From positions 23,184 through 87,183 of the forward strand of contig NZ_JRKS01000006.1 in assembly GCF_000763805.1 (NCBI RefSeq): a stretch of DNA of 64,000 nt. Reading direction: 5' to 3'. Of the stretch, positions 1-8,389 are shown piece after piece (position 1 is the first letter of the stretch; the number at the start of each line of letters is the position of its first letter). Under the pieces are notes generated by a model. That model did no database searches and had not been told where the DNA came from. It was given only the letters and a program-made list of their open reading frames with translations. Origin of the DNA: Paracoccus sphaerophysae. GTDB lineage: Bacteria; Pseudomonadota; Alphaproteobacteria; Rhodobacterales; Rhodobacteraceae. A program made the translations under genes and the position numbers.

Positions 1-1
1 G

Positions 2-58
2 CGCCTGCACCGGCGCGGCTCGGCCGACACATGGCTGCGCCAGCGCGTCAGCGCCTAA
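2..58 (+). CDS. C-terminal end of an unidentified protein (partial at window edge)
   Basis: The frame starting at base 2 is open from the window edge and ends in TAA at 56-58, giving 18 C-terminal residues rich in Arg and Ala. The next gene on this strand begins 27 bases later, so the two may be co-transcribed. Too little is present to name a family. The frame choice rests only on the fact that it stops just before the next plausible start, so the call is tentative. Confidence 0.35.
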   Translation, partial: RLHRRGSADTWLRQRVSA

Positions 59-85
59 GCCAACGGTCCGCAGGCGCGGCTGTTC

Positions 86-527
86 ATGACCTATGGCCTC
101 GTCGGGATCGTCGCGGCGGGCCTGTTGGCCGCGGCGATGGCGGGGCGCGGCCTTCCGCGGCTGGCAGTGGGCTGCCTCGCGGCGATGGCAGCGTTGCGGA
201 TCCGGGGTGTTCGCCTTGCGCACCGGGGATGGCACCGCGGCCCGAGCGGCGGAATCGCAGGTGCATCTGGCGCAGGCGGTGGTCACCTTCACGCTGGCCT
301 GTCAGGCCGTCAGCAGCGGCACGCCGCGCGCGGGCGAACTGGTCCCGTCCCATGCGCCGCTTTTTCGCGGGCTGGCCTGGATCGCGGCGCTGTCGCTGGC
401 CGGGGTGGTGGCGACCGGCGTCGTGCCGGCGTTGCCGCGCTGGTTCGGGCTGGCCGAGCCGCTGTTCTTGGGCGCGACGCTGGCGTGGTTCGCGCTGCTC
501 GCCGCCGGGCTGGCCTCGGTCCCCTAG
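86..527 (+). pseudogene. Frameshifted small integral membrane protein
   Basis: Two overlapping frames together make one plausible membrane protein of about 145 residues. The first (ATG at 86) gives two hydrophobic stretches, one near the start and one ending at MAAL. The second, entered near 204-207, carries the sequence from VFALRTGDG through two more hydrophobic segments to the TAG at 525-527. Reading must move by one base between them, and a run of four G at 204-207 sits at the switch: one G fewer restores a single frame. It may be a true mutation or a homopolymer sequencing error. The family is not recognised. Its end overlaps the stop of the convergent bolA by 4 bases. Confidence 0.5.
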
Positions 528-784
528 TCCGACGCCAGTTCCAGCGCCAGCGCGTGGATGCGGGGCACGATGTCGCCCAAGGTGCGGATCACCAGGCGGT
601 GCCGCTCGACCCGCGACAGGTCGGCAAAGGCCTGCGCGCTCATCTTCACGCGGTAATGGGTCTGGCCTTCCGGGCGGGCGCCGGCATGGCCGGCGTGCAG
701 GTGGCTTTCGTCGATGACTTCCAGCCAGGTCGGCGCCAGGGCTTCCAGTCGGTGGCGCATCTCGTCGGCGATCAATTGCGTCAT
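524..784 (-). CDS. bolA: BolA family protein
   Basis: An 86-residue protein of normal BolA length, with the class II KH-like alpha-beta core. Visible family features are the helix beginning MTQLIADEMRHRLEAL, the segment with His residues around DESHLHAGHAG (a candidate Fe-S or glutaredoxin contact) and the conserved VERHRLV helix near residue 60. BolA proteins work with monothiol glutaredoxins in iron-sulfur trafficking and, in enterobacteria, in morphology control. It is divergent from the J-domain gene at 858, and that pairing is common in Rhodobacteraceae. The ATG at 782-784 fits the family start. Confidence 0.93.
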   Translation of the reverse strand: MTQLIADEMRHRLEALAPTWLEVIDESHLHAGHAGARPEGQTHYRVKMSAQAFADLSRVERHRLVIRTLGDIVPRIHALALELASD

Positions 785-857
785 GGTGGCCGCTCCCTCT
801 TTCGCTCCGGTTGAAATGCCCTACACTTCCGGTCCCGAGTCGAAAAGCAGGCCTTTC

Positions 858-1484
858 ATGACCAACAGCGATCCGTTCGGATTCGATATCTCGGCGGCCT
901 CGGACAAGAAGCGCCGGGCCAAGGGGCGGCGCGGCATGTCCGGCGCCTTCGAAACCTCGACCCGTCGCTGCGACAAGGTGGGGTGCACCCAGCCGGGCCA
1001 GTACCGGGCGCCCAAGTCGCCCAAGCAGCTGGACGAGTATTACTGGTTCTGCAAGGACCACGTCCGCGAATACAACGCCAACTGGAACTATTTCCAGGGC
1101 CAGTCCGAGGCGGAATTCCAGGAATTCCTCGACAACGCCACGGTTTGGGAACGCCCGACCCGTCCCTTCGGCAGCGCCGCGCAGGAACAGGCCTGGGCGC
1201 GCCACGGGGTCAGCGATCCGCTGGAAATCCTCGGCGCCAACGGCACCAACCCCGAGGCGCGCGCCCGCGCCACCCGCAAGCTGCCCCCGACCGAGCGTCG
1301 CGCGCTCGAAATCCTCGACGCCAAGGACAGCTGGACCAAGGTGGAGATCCGCAAGCAATACAAGTCGCTGGTCAAGGACCTGCATCCCGACATGAACGGC
1401 GGAGACAGGTCCGACGAGGACCGGCTGCAAGAGGTCGTCTGGGCCTGGGACCAGATCAAGGACAGCCGCAGCTTCAAGGACTGA
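858..1484 (+). CDS. J-domain (DnaJ-like) co-chaperone, single J domain at C-terminus
   Basis: A 208-residue protein whose last 65 residues form a J domain: helix II YKSLVKDL leads into the HPD tripeptide (residues 176-178) that stimulates Hsp70 ATPase, followed by a short helix III. The N-terminal 140 residues contain two Cys (CDKVGCTQPG) and a later C-K-D-H, possibly a metal site, and lack the G/F, zinc and substrate domains of true DnaJ. This is the J-protein usually encoded beside bolA in Rhodobacteraceae. The ATG at 858 is chosen because MTNSDPFGFD is the usual start; the frame stays open upstream but overlaps the bolA start region. Confidence 0.9.
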   Translation: MTNSDPFGFDISAASDKKRRAKGRRGMSGAFETSTRRCDKVGCTQPGQYRAPKSPKQLDEYYWFCKDHVREYNANWNYFQGQSEAEFQEFLDNATVWERPTRPFGSAAQEQAWARHGVSDPLEILGANGTNPEARARATRKLPPTERRALEILDAKDSWTKVEIRKQYKSLVKDLHPDMNGGDRSDEDRLQEVVWAWDQIKDSRSFKD

Positions 1485-1509
1485 CGGCCGGGAACCCCCT
1501 TCAAACACA

Positions 1510-1536
1510 AAAGGCCCGCCGGGATGGCGGGCCTTT
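1510..1536. terminator. Bidirectional intrinsic terminator between the J-domain gene and the cyclophilin gene
   Basis: AAAGGCCCGCC, a 5-base loop, then GGCGGGCCTTT form a perfect 11-bp stem, with A and T ends on the two sides. It lies 25 bases past the J-domain stop and 18 bases beyond the stop of the convergent cyclophilin gene, so it can serve both. Confidence 0.9.
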
Positions 1537-1554
1537 CGCTTGTGTCGCGGCCGG

Positions 1555-2151
1555 TCACGGGGTGATCGTGACCTTCGCCATGTAATCGGGCTTGTCCACG
1601 GCGCCGTTCGCGGCCTGGTCGCCCTTCTTGATCGCGTTCAGCACGTCCCAGCCTTCGACCAGCTGGCCGACGACGGTGTACTGCCCGTCCAGGAAGCTCG
1701 CCGGCGCCAGGTCGATGAAGAACTGGCTGTTGGCGCTGTCCAGGCTTTGCGAGCGGGCCATGCCCACCGTACCGGCGCCGAAGGTGACGTCGCTCAACTC
1801 GGCGGCGAGGTCGGGCATGTCCGACCCGCCCATGCCGGCCTGCGCAGTGTCGCCGTCATGCTTGCCGTGCTGCACGTCGCCGGTCTGGGCCATGAAGCCG
1901 TCGATGACGCGGTGGAACACCACCCCGTCATAGGCGCCCGAGTTGGCCAGCGCGGTCAGCCGCTCGATATGCTTGGGCGCCTTGTCGGCGAACAGGTCCA
2001 GCACGATCTTGCCCTTGGGCTGGCCGGCGGCGTCGGCGACCTCGATCACCATGTTGGGGCCGGGGCCGTCGGTTGCCGAGGGCGCGGCGACCTGCGCCTG
2101 CGCGGCGGCGGCCGACAAGATGACGGCAGAGGAGATCAGGAACTTACGCAT
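1555..2151 (-). CDS. Periplasmic cyclophilin-type peptidyl-prolyl cis-trans isomerase
   Basis: A 198-residue protein with an N-terminal signal peptide (MRKFLISSAVILSAAAAQAQ, cleavage near residue 20) followed by one cyclophilin domain. Catalytic-site motifs are present: FHRVIDGFMAQTGD (the active-site Arg region), GTVGMARS and ANSQFFI. The product should accelerate prolyl isomerisation during folding of exported proteins. Its start overlaps the end of the next cyclophilin gene by 8 bases, so the two are translated from one message; the pair is a cytoplasmic/periplasmic duplication. Confidence 0.93.
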   Translation of the reverse strand: MRKFLISSAVILSAAAAQAQVAAPSATDGPGPNMVIEVADAAGQPKGKIVLDLFADKAPKHIERLTALANSGAYDGVVFHRVIDGFMAQTGDVQHGKHDGDTAQAGMGGSDMPDLAAELSDVTFGAGTVGMARSQSLDSANSQFFIDLAPASFLDGQYTVVGQLVEGWDVLNAIKKGDQAANGAVDKPDYMAKVTITP

Positions 2152-2644
2152 CGGCGGCCACCTTGACGGAAATCATGCGATCGGGGTTCGCCGGCGGCTC
2201 GCCGCGGGCGATCTTGTCAACGAACTCCATGCCCGAGATCACCCGCCCATAGACGGTGTACTGCCCGTTCAGGAAATCGTTGTCCTTGAAGTTGATGAAG
2301 AACTGGCTGTTGGCGCTGTTGGGGTTCTGCGACCGCGCCGCCCCCAGCGTGCCGCGGGCATGGGGCAGCTTGGAAAACTCGGCCGGCAGGTCAGGCAGGT
2401 CCGATCCGCCGGTGCCCGCGCGCCGCGCGTCGCCGCCCTCGCGGCCGTGTTCCACGTCGCCGGTCTGGGCCATGAAGCCCTCGATCACGCGGTGGAAGGC
2501 GACGCCGTCATACTTGCCGGCGCGGGCCAGCTCCTTCATCCGCGCGGCGTGTTTCGGCGCCACGTCGGGCAGCAGTTCGATGACCACCGGGCCGTCCTTC
2601 AGCTCGATGATGATCGTGTTTTCGGGATCCTTGATGTCGGCCAT
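2144..2644 (-). CDS. ppiB: Cytoplasmic cyclophilin-type peptidyl-prolyl cis-trans isomerase
   Basis: A 166-residue single-domain cyclophilin without a signal peptide. It shows FHRVIEGFMAQTGD, GTLGAARS and ANSQFFINF, the residues lining the active site, and a normal PpiB length. ATG at 2642-2644 is the family start (MADIKDPENT). It is the first gene of a two-gene operon with the exported paralogue downstream, and the 198 bases between it and pgk, which points the other way, must hold both promoters. The frame continues open upstream through the pgk region, but that is antisense noise. Confidence 0.93.
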   Translation of the reverse strand: MADIKDPENTIIIELKDGPVVIELLPDVAPKHAARMKELARAGKYDGVAFHRVIEGFMAQTGDVEHGREGGDARRAGTGGSDLPDLPAEFSKLPHARGTLGAARSQNPNSANSQFFINFKDNDFLNGQYTVYGRVISGMEFVDKIARGEPPANPDRMISVKVAADA

Positions 2645-2842
2645 GAGGCTTCCTTCCGTTGGTTCGGGTGACGGTCTAGGCCGTCCGGGATGCAGCCGCA
2701 ACGCGCGAACCGGCTGCCCGGGTCCGTGGCCGGCGCGGACCGAAGCCCGCTCACGGCGACCTAACCAAGAGTTGACGCGCCCGCCCGCTTGGCGGACAAC
2801 GCGGCTCGTCATTGACCCACGTCGACCCGCAGGAGAACCGCC

Positions 2843-4045
2843 TTGGCCCGTTTCAATACCATCGACGACATGGACCTTGCCGGCAAGGTCGTGCTGACCC
2901 GCGTGGATGTGAACGTCCCGGTCGAAAACGGCCAGGTGACGGACGCGACCCGCATCGAAAAGATCGTGCCCACCGTCAAGGCGATCCAGGACAAGGGCGG
3001 CGTCCCGGTGCTGCTGGCCCATTTCGACCGGCCCAAGGGCAAGCGGGTCGATACGATGAGCCTGCGCCAGATCCTGCCGGCGCTGGAATCGGCGCTGGGG
3101 CAAAAGGTGCAGTTCGCCGACGAGGCGATCGGCGGCGACGCCAAGCGCGCCGTGGCGGGGCTGCAGCCGGGCGACGTGCTGCTGCTGGAAAACGCCCGCT
3201 TCTATCCGGGCGAGGAATCGAACGACGCCACCTTCGCTGCCTCGCTCGCGGCGCTGGGCCAGGCCTATGTGAACGACGCGTTTTCCGCCGCCCATCGCGC
3301 CCATGCCTCGACCGAGGGGCTGGGCCGGCTGATGCCCTCGGGCGCCGGCAAGCTGATGGAGGCGGAACTGAACGCGCTCGATTCGGCGCTGGGCGATCCC
3401 GACCGGCCGGTGGTGGCGGTGATCGGCGGGGCCAAGGTCTCGACCAAGCTGGACCTGCTGTCGAACCTGATCGAGAAGGTCGATCACCTGGTGATCGGCG
3501 GCGGCATGGCCAACACCTTCCTCGTCGCCAAGGGGATCGAGGTCGGCAAGTCGCTGGCCGAACGCGACATGGCCGACACCGCGCGCGAAATCCTGGACAA
3601 GGCGCAGTCCACCGGCTGCAGCATCCATCTGCCGGTCGATGTCGTCGTCGCCCGCGAATTCAAGGCCGGCGCCCCCAGCGAGGTGGTGCCGGCGAATGCC
3701 TGCCCGGCCGACGCAATGATCCTCGACGCCGGGCCCCAGACGGTGGCCGCGATTCGCGAGGTGTTCGCCGCCTGCCGCACGCTGATCTGGAACGGCCCGC
3801 TGGGCGCCTTCGAGATCGAGCCCTTCGATGCCGCCACCAACGCCGTCGCCCAGGCCGCGGCGCAGTTGACCCGTGAGGGCAAGCTGGTCTCGGTCGCCGG
3901 CGGCGGGGACACGGTCGCGGCGCTGAACAAGGCCGGGGTGGCCGACGATTTCAGCTTCATCTCGACCGCTGGCGGGGCGTTCCTGGAATGGATGGAGGGC
4001 AAGGACCTGCCCGGCGTCGCCGTGCTGGTCGCCGCCAAGCGCTGA
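2843..4045 (+). CDS. pgk: Phosphoglycerate kinase
   Basis: A 400-residue Pgk of normal length, catalysing 1,3-bisphosphoglycerate + ADP to 3-phosphoglycerate + ATP in glycolysis and gluconeogenesis. The N-terminal substrate motif TRVDVNVP (residues 19-26), the basic patch HFDRPKGKR, the hinge [12 protein letters not shown] and the nucleotide loop [11 protein letters not shown] near residue 350 are all present. The start is TTG at 2843-2845, supported by AGGAG at 2831-2835 and by the conserved N-terminus [12 protein letters not shown]. It is monocistronic, with its own terminator just downstream. Confidence 0.97.
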   Translation: MARFNTIDDMDLAGKVVLTRVDVNVPVENGQVTDATRIEKIVPTVKAIQDKGGVPVLLAHFDRPKGKRVDTMSLRQILPALESALGQKVQFADEAIGGDAKRAVAGLQPGDVLLLENARFYPGEESNDATFAASLAALGQAYVNDAFSAAHRAHASTEGLGRLMPSGAGKLMEAELNALDSALGDPDRPVVAVIGGAKVSTKLDLLSNLIEKVDHLVIGGGMANTFLVAKGIEVGKSLAERDMADTAREILDKAQSTGCSIHLPVDVVVAREFKAGAPSEVVPANACPADAMILDAGPQTVAAIREVFAACRTLIWNGPLGAFEIEPFDAATNAVAQAAAQLTREGKLVSVAGGGDTVAALNKAGVADDFSFISTAGGAFLEWMEGKDLPGVAVLVAAKR

Positions 4046-4066
4046 CGCCCGCCTGACGACAGCATG

Positions 4067-4093
4067 AAGGCGCGCCCGGGCGGCGCGCCTTTT
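4067..4093 (+). terminator. Intrinsic terminator of pgk
   Basis: AAGGCGCGCC and GGCGCGCCTT form a perfect 10-bp stem around a 5-base loop, followed by more T. It begins 21 bases after the pgk stop. The convergent small gene ends 25 bases beyond, so the element may act for both. Confidence 0.88.
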
Positions 4094-4117
4094 CTGTTTC
4101 GCCGTCAGGCGAAGGCC

Positions 4118-4366
4118 TCAGTTGCTGGCGGGAGCCGTCGCGGGCGCAGTCGTGGCCGGCGCAGTCGTCGTCGCGGGAACGGTCGTCGTGCTGGTGCCCG
4201 CATCCCCCGTCGCCGGGGCCAGTTCGCCCTGCACGGGTTCGTCCCGGCCGCCGCCCCCGAAGACGATCAGCGCAACGCCGGCCAGAGCCAGCGCCGCAAG
4301 GATCGCGACGATGGCCGGCATGTGGCGGCGGGCGGCGCGCTCGGGGACGTTGTCGTTATGGGACAT
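4118..4366 (-). CDS. Small single-pass membrane protein with Thr/Ala/Pro-rich tail
   Basis: An 82-residue protein: a charged N-terminus (MSHNDNVPERAARRH), one membrane helix at about residues 16-38 (MPAIVAILAALALAGVALIV) and a tail rich in Thr, Ala and Pro made of repeats such as TTAPATTAPATAP. With positive charges before the helix, the tail would lie in the periplasm. Low-complexity tails of this kind occur in small proteins flanking recJ or pgk in related genomes, but I do not recognise a function. The ATG at 4364-4366 is the only start that gives the N-in helix. Confidence 0.7.
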   Translation of the reverse strand: MSHNDNVPERAARRHMPAIVAILAALALAGVALIVFGGGGRDEPVQGELAPATGDAGTSTTTVPATTTAPATTAPATAPASN

Positions 4367-4507
4367 GGGGTGCTCCGGTGTTTGCAGGGCCCAACGCTGC
4401 GCGTCCGGCAGGGTTCCCGGATGCGCGGACCTGCGGACCCTGCCTCGGCGCACCCTGCCGTGACGCAGCCGCTTGCCCCCGCCCGCGCGCGGCGCGACAA
4501 GGCGGGC

Positions 4508-6047
4508 ATGAGCGCCTTCCTCAACGTCCAATCCTCGCTGACCGGCCGCTACTGGAGCGGGCCGGACCCCGCCGAAGAGCGGCTCGCCGAAGGCCTCGCC
4601 CAGCAATCCGGCCTGCCGCTGCCGGTCGCCCGGGTGCTGGCCGGGCGCGGCGTGGCGGCCGAGGAATCGGCCGGGCACCTGGAGCCGCGGCTGCGCGACC
4701 TGCTGCCCGATCCGCTGACCCTGCGCGACATGGCCCCCGCGGCCGAACGGCTGGTCACGGCCGCGACGACCGGCCAGCGGATCGCGATCTTCGCCGATTA
4801 CGACGTCGATGGCGGCGCCTCAGCCGCCCTGCTGCTGGGCTGGCTGCGGGCGCAAGGCCGCGACGCGACGCTGTATGTCCCCGACCGCATCGACGAGGGC
4901 TATGGCCCCAACGCCCCCGCGATCTCGGCCCTGGCCGACGACCACGACCTGATCGTCTGCGTGGATTGCGGCACGCTCAGCCACGAGGCGCTGGCCGCCG
5001 CCACCGGCCGCGCCGACGTCATCGTGCTGGACCACCACCAGGGCGGCGAGACGCTGCCCCCCGCGCTCGCGGTGGTGAACCCCAACCGGGCCGACGAGGA
5101 CGGGGCGCTGGGCCATCTCTGCGCCGCGGGGGTGGTGTTCCTGACCCTCGTTCACGCCAACCGCGTCCTGCGCGGCCTGGGCCGGCCCGAGCCGGCGCTG
5201 ATCCCGATGCTCGACTTGGTCGCGCTCGCGACGGTGGCCGACGTGGCGCCGCTGGTCGGCGTCAACCGCGCCTTCGTCCGCCAGGGGCTGGCGATCATGG
5301 CCCGGCGCGAGCGTCCGGGGCTGGTCGCGCTGGCCGACATCGCGCGGCTGGACGGCGCGCCCTCGGCCTTTCACCTGGGCTTCCTGCTGGGGCCGCGGAT
5401 CAATGCCGGCGGCCGGGTCGGGCGCGCCGACCTGGGCGCGCTCTGCCTCAGCTGCGGGGACGGGCACGAGGCGGCGCGGCTGGCGGCGGAACTGGACCAG
5501 CTGAACCGCGACCGGCGCAGCATCGAGGCCGAGGTCCGCACCGAGGCGCTGGCCCAGGCCCAGTCGCGCGGCGATCCGGCGCTGGCCTGGGCCGCGGGCG
5601 AGAACTGGCATCCCGGCGTCGTCGGCATCGTCGCCGCGCGGCTGAAAGAGGCGACGGGTCTGCCCTCGGTCGTGATCGGCGTCGCGGGCGGGGTCGGCAA
5701 GGGGTCGGCCCGGTCGGTTCCCGGGGTCGATATCGGCCGCGCGATCCAGCGGCTCGCCGCCGAGGGGCTGATCGAGAAGGGCGGCGGCGCCGCGCTTTGC
5801 GCTGCCCGACCAGATCGTCGAGCAGGTCCAGACGATGGGTGACAGCCATCTGCGGCTGCGCCTGCGCAGCCCCGGCGCCCCGCCGCTGGATGCGGTCAGC
5901 TGGGGCGCCATGCACGGCCAGCTGGGCCCGGCGCTGCTGGGCCTCAAGGGGCGACGCTTCCACCTGGCCGGCCGGCTCGAGCTGTCGGTCTGGGGCGGCC
6001 GCCAGCGCATCCGCCTGCGTCTGGACGACGCCGCGCCGGCCGGCTGA
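4508..6047 (+). pseudogene. recJ: Single-stranded-DNA exonuclease RecJ with internal deletion and frame change
   Basis: From ATG 4508 the frame encodes a RecJ DHH domain with its catalytic motifs intact: DYDVDG (residues 97-102), IVCVDCG, VLDHHQ and LGPRINAGGRVGRADLG. After GLIEKGGG (near 5792) the frame runs out of homology and stops at 5842. The RecJ C-terminal OB region (APRFALPDQIVEQ onward) resumes at the same spot in another frame and ends at 6047. The total is about 513 codons against roughly 580 in the family, and the missing part follows the GGGH-AAG motif of DHHA1. A deletion of about 200 bases, not a multiple of three, explains this. The product would lack a complete DHHA1 domain and the OB domain. 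Confidence 0.85.
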
Positions 6048-6158
6048 GACGCCGGGCAGGAAAGATGCGCGGTCGCCGATTTTTCCCCTTGCGGGTCCAC
6101 GCGGCATTGCCTAAACACCGCTCCACGCCGCGCGGCAGCCGCCGCAGGCGCCAATGGT

Positions 6159-6233
6159 GGCCCGTTCGTCTATCGGTTAGGACGTCAGGTTTTCAACCTG
6201 AAAAGAGGGGTTCGATTCCCCTACGGGCTGCCA
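6159..6233 (+). tRNA. tRNA-Glu (anticodon UUC)
   Basis: A 75-nt cloverleaf with encoded CCA. The acceptor stem pairs GGCCCGT with ACGGGCT (a G-U first pair), the D arm contains GGTTAGGAC, the anticodon stem TCAGG/CCTGA holds the loop TTTTCAA (anticodon TTC), and the T arm is GAGGGGTTCGATTCCCCT. It stands alone, 111 bases after the end of the recJ remnant. Confidence 0.97.
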
Positions 6234-6593
6234 GTTTCCTCTGAAACCAATGGGTTGATCCGCTGCCCCGCAGCTGACCGGTGGCGTTCGGCAGCGTCAC
6301 TCGCAGCGCCGAGGGGCATGAGGGCCAGCGCCCTTTCGCGACAGGTCATCCCGAACGGCGGGACACCCGATCTGCCCGTGGCGCCAAGGGTCGTGCCAGC
6401 GGACCCCGGCACCGGCCCTCCTGCCCATCATGCCCGGCACCCGCCCCCTGATTTTCATCAAGATTTCACTTTACACCCCGTCCGATTCCGCCCAACGATA
6501 TGTGGTAGAAGGCCCGTCCGCGGACCCCGCGGTCTAGTGGCACGAACCACAGGTTGGGGATAAACCCGGCCGCAGAGGCAAGGGCACAGGACA
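6234..6593. other. Intergenic region between tRNA-Glu and ybjN; no gene seen
   Basis: About 360 bases with no convincing coding frame. The stretch 6448-6515 is clearly more AT-rich than its surroundings and includes TTTACA at 6469-6474, so the ybjN promoter probably lies there; I cannot assign a clear -10. No tRNA-linked integrase or att-like duplication of the tRNA 3' end was seen. Confidence 0.5.
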
Positions 6594-7097
6594 ATGGCGC
6601 AGCTGGATCACTATATCCACAGCGAGGAAATCCATCCGATCGACATCGCGGAGACCGTCGCCACCCACCATGCGTGGGACTTCGACCGCCTCGCCGACGA
6701 CCAGATCGCCATGACGGTCGAGGGCCAGTGGCGCAGCTACTCGCTGACGCTCGCCTGGTCCGCGCGCGAGGCGGTGCTGCGGCTGATCTGCACCTTCGAC
6801 ATGGACCCGCCCGCGGCGCGGATGCCGGCGCTCTACGAGGTGCTGAACCTCGCCAATGACGCGGTGTGGGACGGCGGCTTCACCTTCTGGGCGCCGCAGC
6901 GGCTGATGGTCTGGCGCTATGGGCTGGTGCTGGCGGGCGATCAGATCGCCGCGCCGGAACAGATCGACCACATGGTCCGCGCCGCGGTGGAAAGCTGCGA
7001 GCGGTTCTACCCGGCGTTCCAGCTGGCCTGCTGGGGCGACGCCGAGCCGCGCGCCGCGGTCGAGGTCGCGATGGCCGAGGCCTACGGCCGCGCCTGA
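6594..7097 (+). CDS. YbjN domain-containing protein
   Basis: A 167-residue protein of the YbjN family, small alpha/beta proteins with a type III secretion chaperone-like fold. Typical features are the opening helix after EEIHPIDIAETV, the strand DQIAMTVEGQWRSY and the pattern LYEVLNLANDAVWDGGFTF. In enterobacteria YbjN affects motility and stress responses; in alphaproteobacteria its role is unknown. It is monocistronic, 117 bases ahead of proC, and lacks a strong ribosome site (ACAGGAC). Confidence 0.88.
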   Translation: MAQLDHYIHSEEIHPIDIAETVATHHAWDFDRLADDQIAMTVEGQWRSYSLTLAWSAREAVLRLICTFDMDPPAARMPALYEVLNLANDAVWDGGFTFWAPQRLMVWRYGLVLAGDQIAAPEQIDHMVRAAVESCERFYPAFQLACWGDAEPRAAVEVAMAEAYGRA

Positions 7098-7214
7098 CGC
7101 CGCTCGGGCGGCCTTTTCCTGCCCATTCTGCCCCGCTGGCCCCTGGTCCGACTGGACAGTCGCCGGGCGATCGGGTCCCCTGCGCGGTAACGGGACAGGG
7201 GACACGGGGGACGC

Positions 7215-8024
7215 ATGGATCTGGCGCATCTGAACGATCGGGGGCTGGTGCTCGTCGGCTGCGGCCGCATGGGCGGCGCGCTGCTGCGCGGCTGGCTGGG
7301 GCGCGGGCTGGCACCGGGGGCAGTCCACGTGATCGACCCCAACGCGCCGGGCTGGCTGGCGGCACGCGGGGTAAAGACCGACGGCCCGATGCCGACCGAT
7401 CCGGCGGTGCTGGTGCTGGCGGTCAAGCCGCAGATGATGGGCGACGTGCTGCCGCAGCTGGTGGCGGCGGGGCAGGGCGGGACGCTGATCCTGTCGGTCG
7501 CTGCCGGCGTCACGCTCGGCACCTATCAGCGCGCCTTTCCCGGTGCCGCGATCGTGCGCGCGATGCCCAATACGCCGGCGGCGATCGGGCAGGGGATCAG
7601 CGCCATCGTCGGCAACGACCGCGCCGGCCCGGCCGAGATGGATCTCGCCGAAACCCTTATGGGCGCGGTAGGCCGCGTGGTGCGGCTGGAGGACGAAGCC
7701 CAGATGGACGCCGTCACCGCGGTCTCGGGCTCGGGTCCCGCCTATGTCTTTCACCTGATCGAGACGCTCGCCGCCGCCGGCGAGGCCGAGGGGCTGCCCG
7801 CGGCGCTGGCGCTGGATCTCGCGCGGGCGACCGTCGCGGGGGCGGGCGCGCTGGCGGTGGCCGAGGACGAAGACCCGGCCCGGCTGCGCGAGGCCGTCAC
7901 CTCGCCCAACGGGACCACGGCAGCGGGGCTGGTCCATCTGATGGACGCCGAGACCGGCCTGCCGCCGCTGATCCGCCGCACCGTCGCTGCCGCTGCCGCC
8001 CGCGGGCGGGAGCTTGGCGCATGA
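7215..8024 (+). CDS. proC: Pyrroline-5-carboxylate reductase
   Basis: A 269-residue enzyme of the last step of proline synthesis: reduction of 1-pyrroline-5-carboxylate with NAD(P)H. The Rossmann motif VGCGRMGGALLRGW lies at the N-terminus, AVKPQMM near residue 75 and the C-terminal dimer domain carries VSGSGPAYVFHLIE and TSPNGTTAAGL. It heads a three-gene operon: its TGA overlaps the ATG of the CsaA-like gene (ATGA), which in turn overlaps the dehydrogenase gene. Confidence 0.95.
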   Translation: MDLAHLNDRGLVLVGCGRMGGALLRGWLGRGLAPGAVHVIDPNAPGWLAARGVKTDGPMPTDPAVLVLAVKPQMMGDVLPQLVAAGQGGTLILSVAAGVTLGTYQRAFPGAAIVRAMPNTPAAIGQGISAIVGNDRAGPAEMDLAETLMGAVGRVVRLEDEAQMDAVTAVSGSGPAYVFHLIETLAAAGEAEGLPAALALDLARATVAGAGALAVAEDEDPARLREAVTSPNGTTAAGLVHLMDAETGLPPLIRRTVAAAAARGRELGA

Positions 8025-8389
8025 CCGACGCCCCGCAACATACCGCCCCCGCCCCGCAGATCGGCTGGGAGGATTTCGCCCGCGTCGACATCCGGGCCGG
8101 CACCATCACCCGCGCCGAACCCTTCCCCGAGGCGCGCAAGCCCGCGCTCCGCCTGTGGGTGGATTTCGGCCCCGGGATCGGCGAACGCCGCAGTTCGGCC
8201 CAGATCACCCGCCATTACGAACCCGCCGCGCTGGTCGGCCGGCAGGTGCTGGCGGTGGTCAACTTTCCGCCGCGCCAGATCGGCAAGGTCATGTCCGAGG
8301 TGCTGGTGCTGGGCCTGCCTGACGCCGACGGAGAGGTCGTGCTGATCGGCCCCGACAGCCCGGTCCCGAACGGAGGAAGGATGTTCTGA
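8021..8389 (+). CDS. CsaA-like tRNA-binding domain protein
   Basis: A 122-residue protein made of one OB-fold tRNA-binding domain like that of Bacillus CsaA and the C-terminus of methionyl-tRNA synthetase. Diagnostic segments are FARVDIRAGTITRAEPFPEARKP (positions 20-42), SSAQITRHYEP and the C-terminal NGGRMF. CsaA was described as a chaperone-like, tRNA-binding dimer. ATG at 8021 overlaps the proC stop as ATGA, and its own TGA overlaps the following ATG by one base (TGATG), so the three genes are translationally coupled. Confidence 0.9.
   Translation: MTDAPQHTAPAPQIGWEDFARVDIRAGTITRAEPFPEARKPALRLWVDFGPGIGERRSSAQITRHYEPAALVGRQVLAVVNFPPRQIGKVMSEVLVLGLPDADGEVVLIGPDSPVPNGGRMF

Noticed and set aside
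84..1508. A 474-codon open frame on the minus strand across bolA and the J-domain gene
   Set aside because: It is antisense to two well-supported genes, has no recognisable domain and is the kind of stop-poor frame expected at this GC content.
2645..3628. Upstream extension of the cytoplasmic cyclophilin frame across pgk
   Set aside because: The cyclophilin start MADIKDPENT at 2644 is clear; the extension is antisense to pgk and has no homology.
4118..4366. Thr/Ala repeat tail as a CRISPR-like or tandem DNA repeat
   Set aside because: The repeats are short, imperfect codon-level repeats in one frame of a small membrane protein, with no spacers.
6159..6593. Genomic island inserted at tRNA-Glu
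   Set aside because: No integrase, no repeated tRNA 3' end and only core genes follow.
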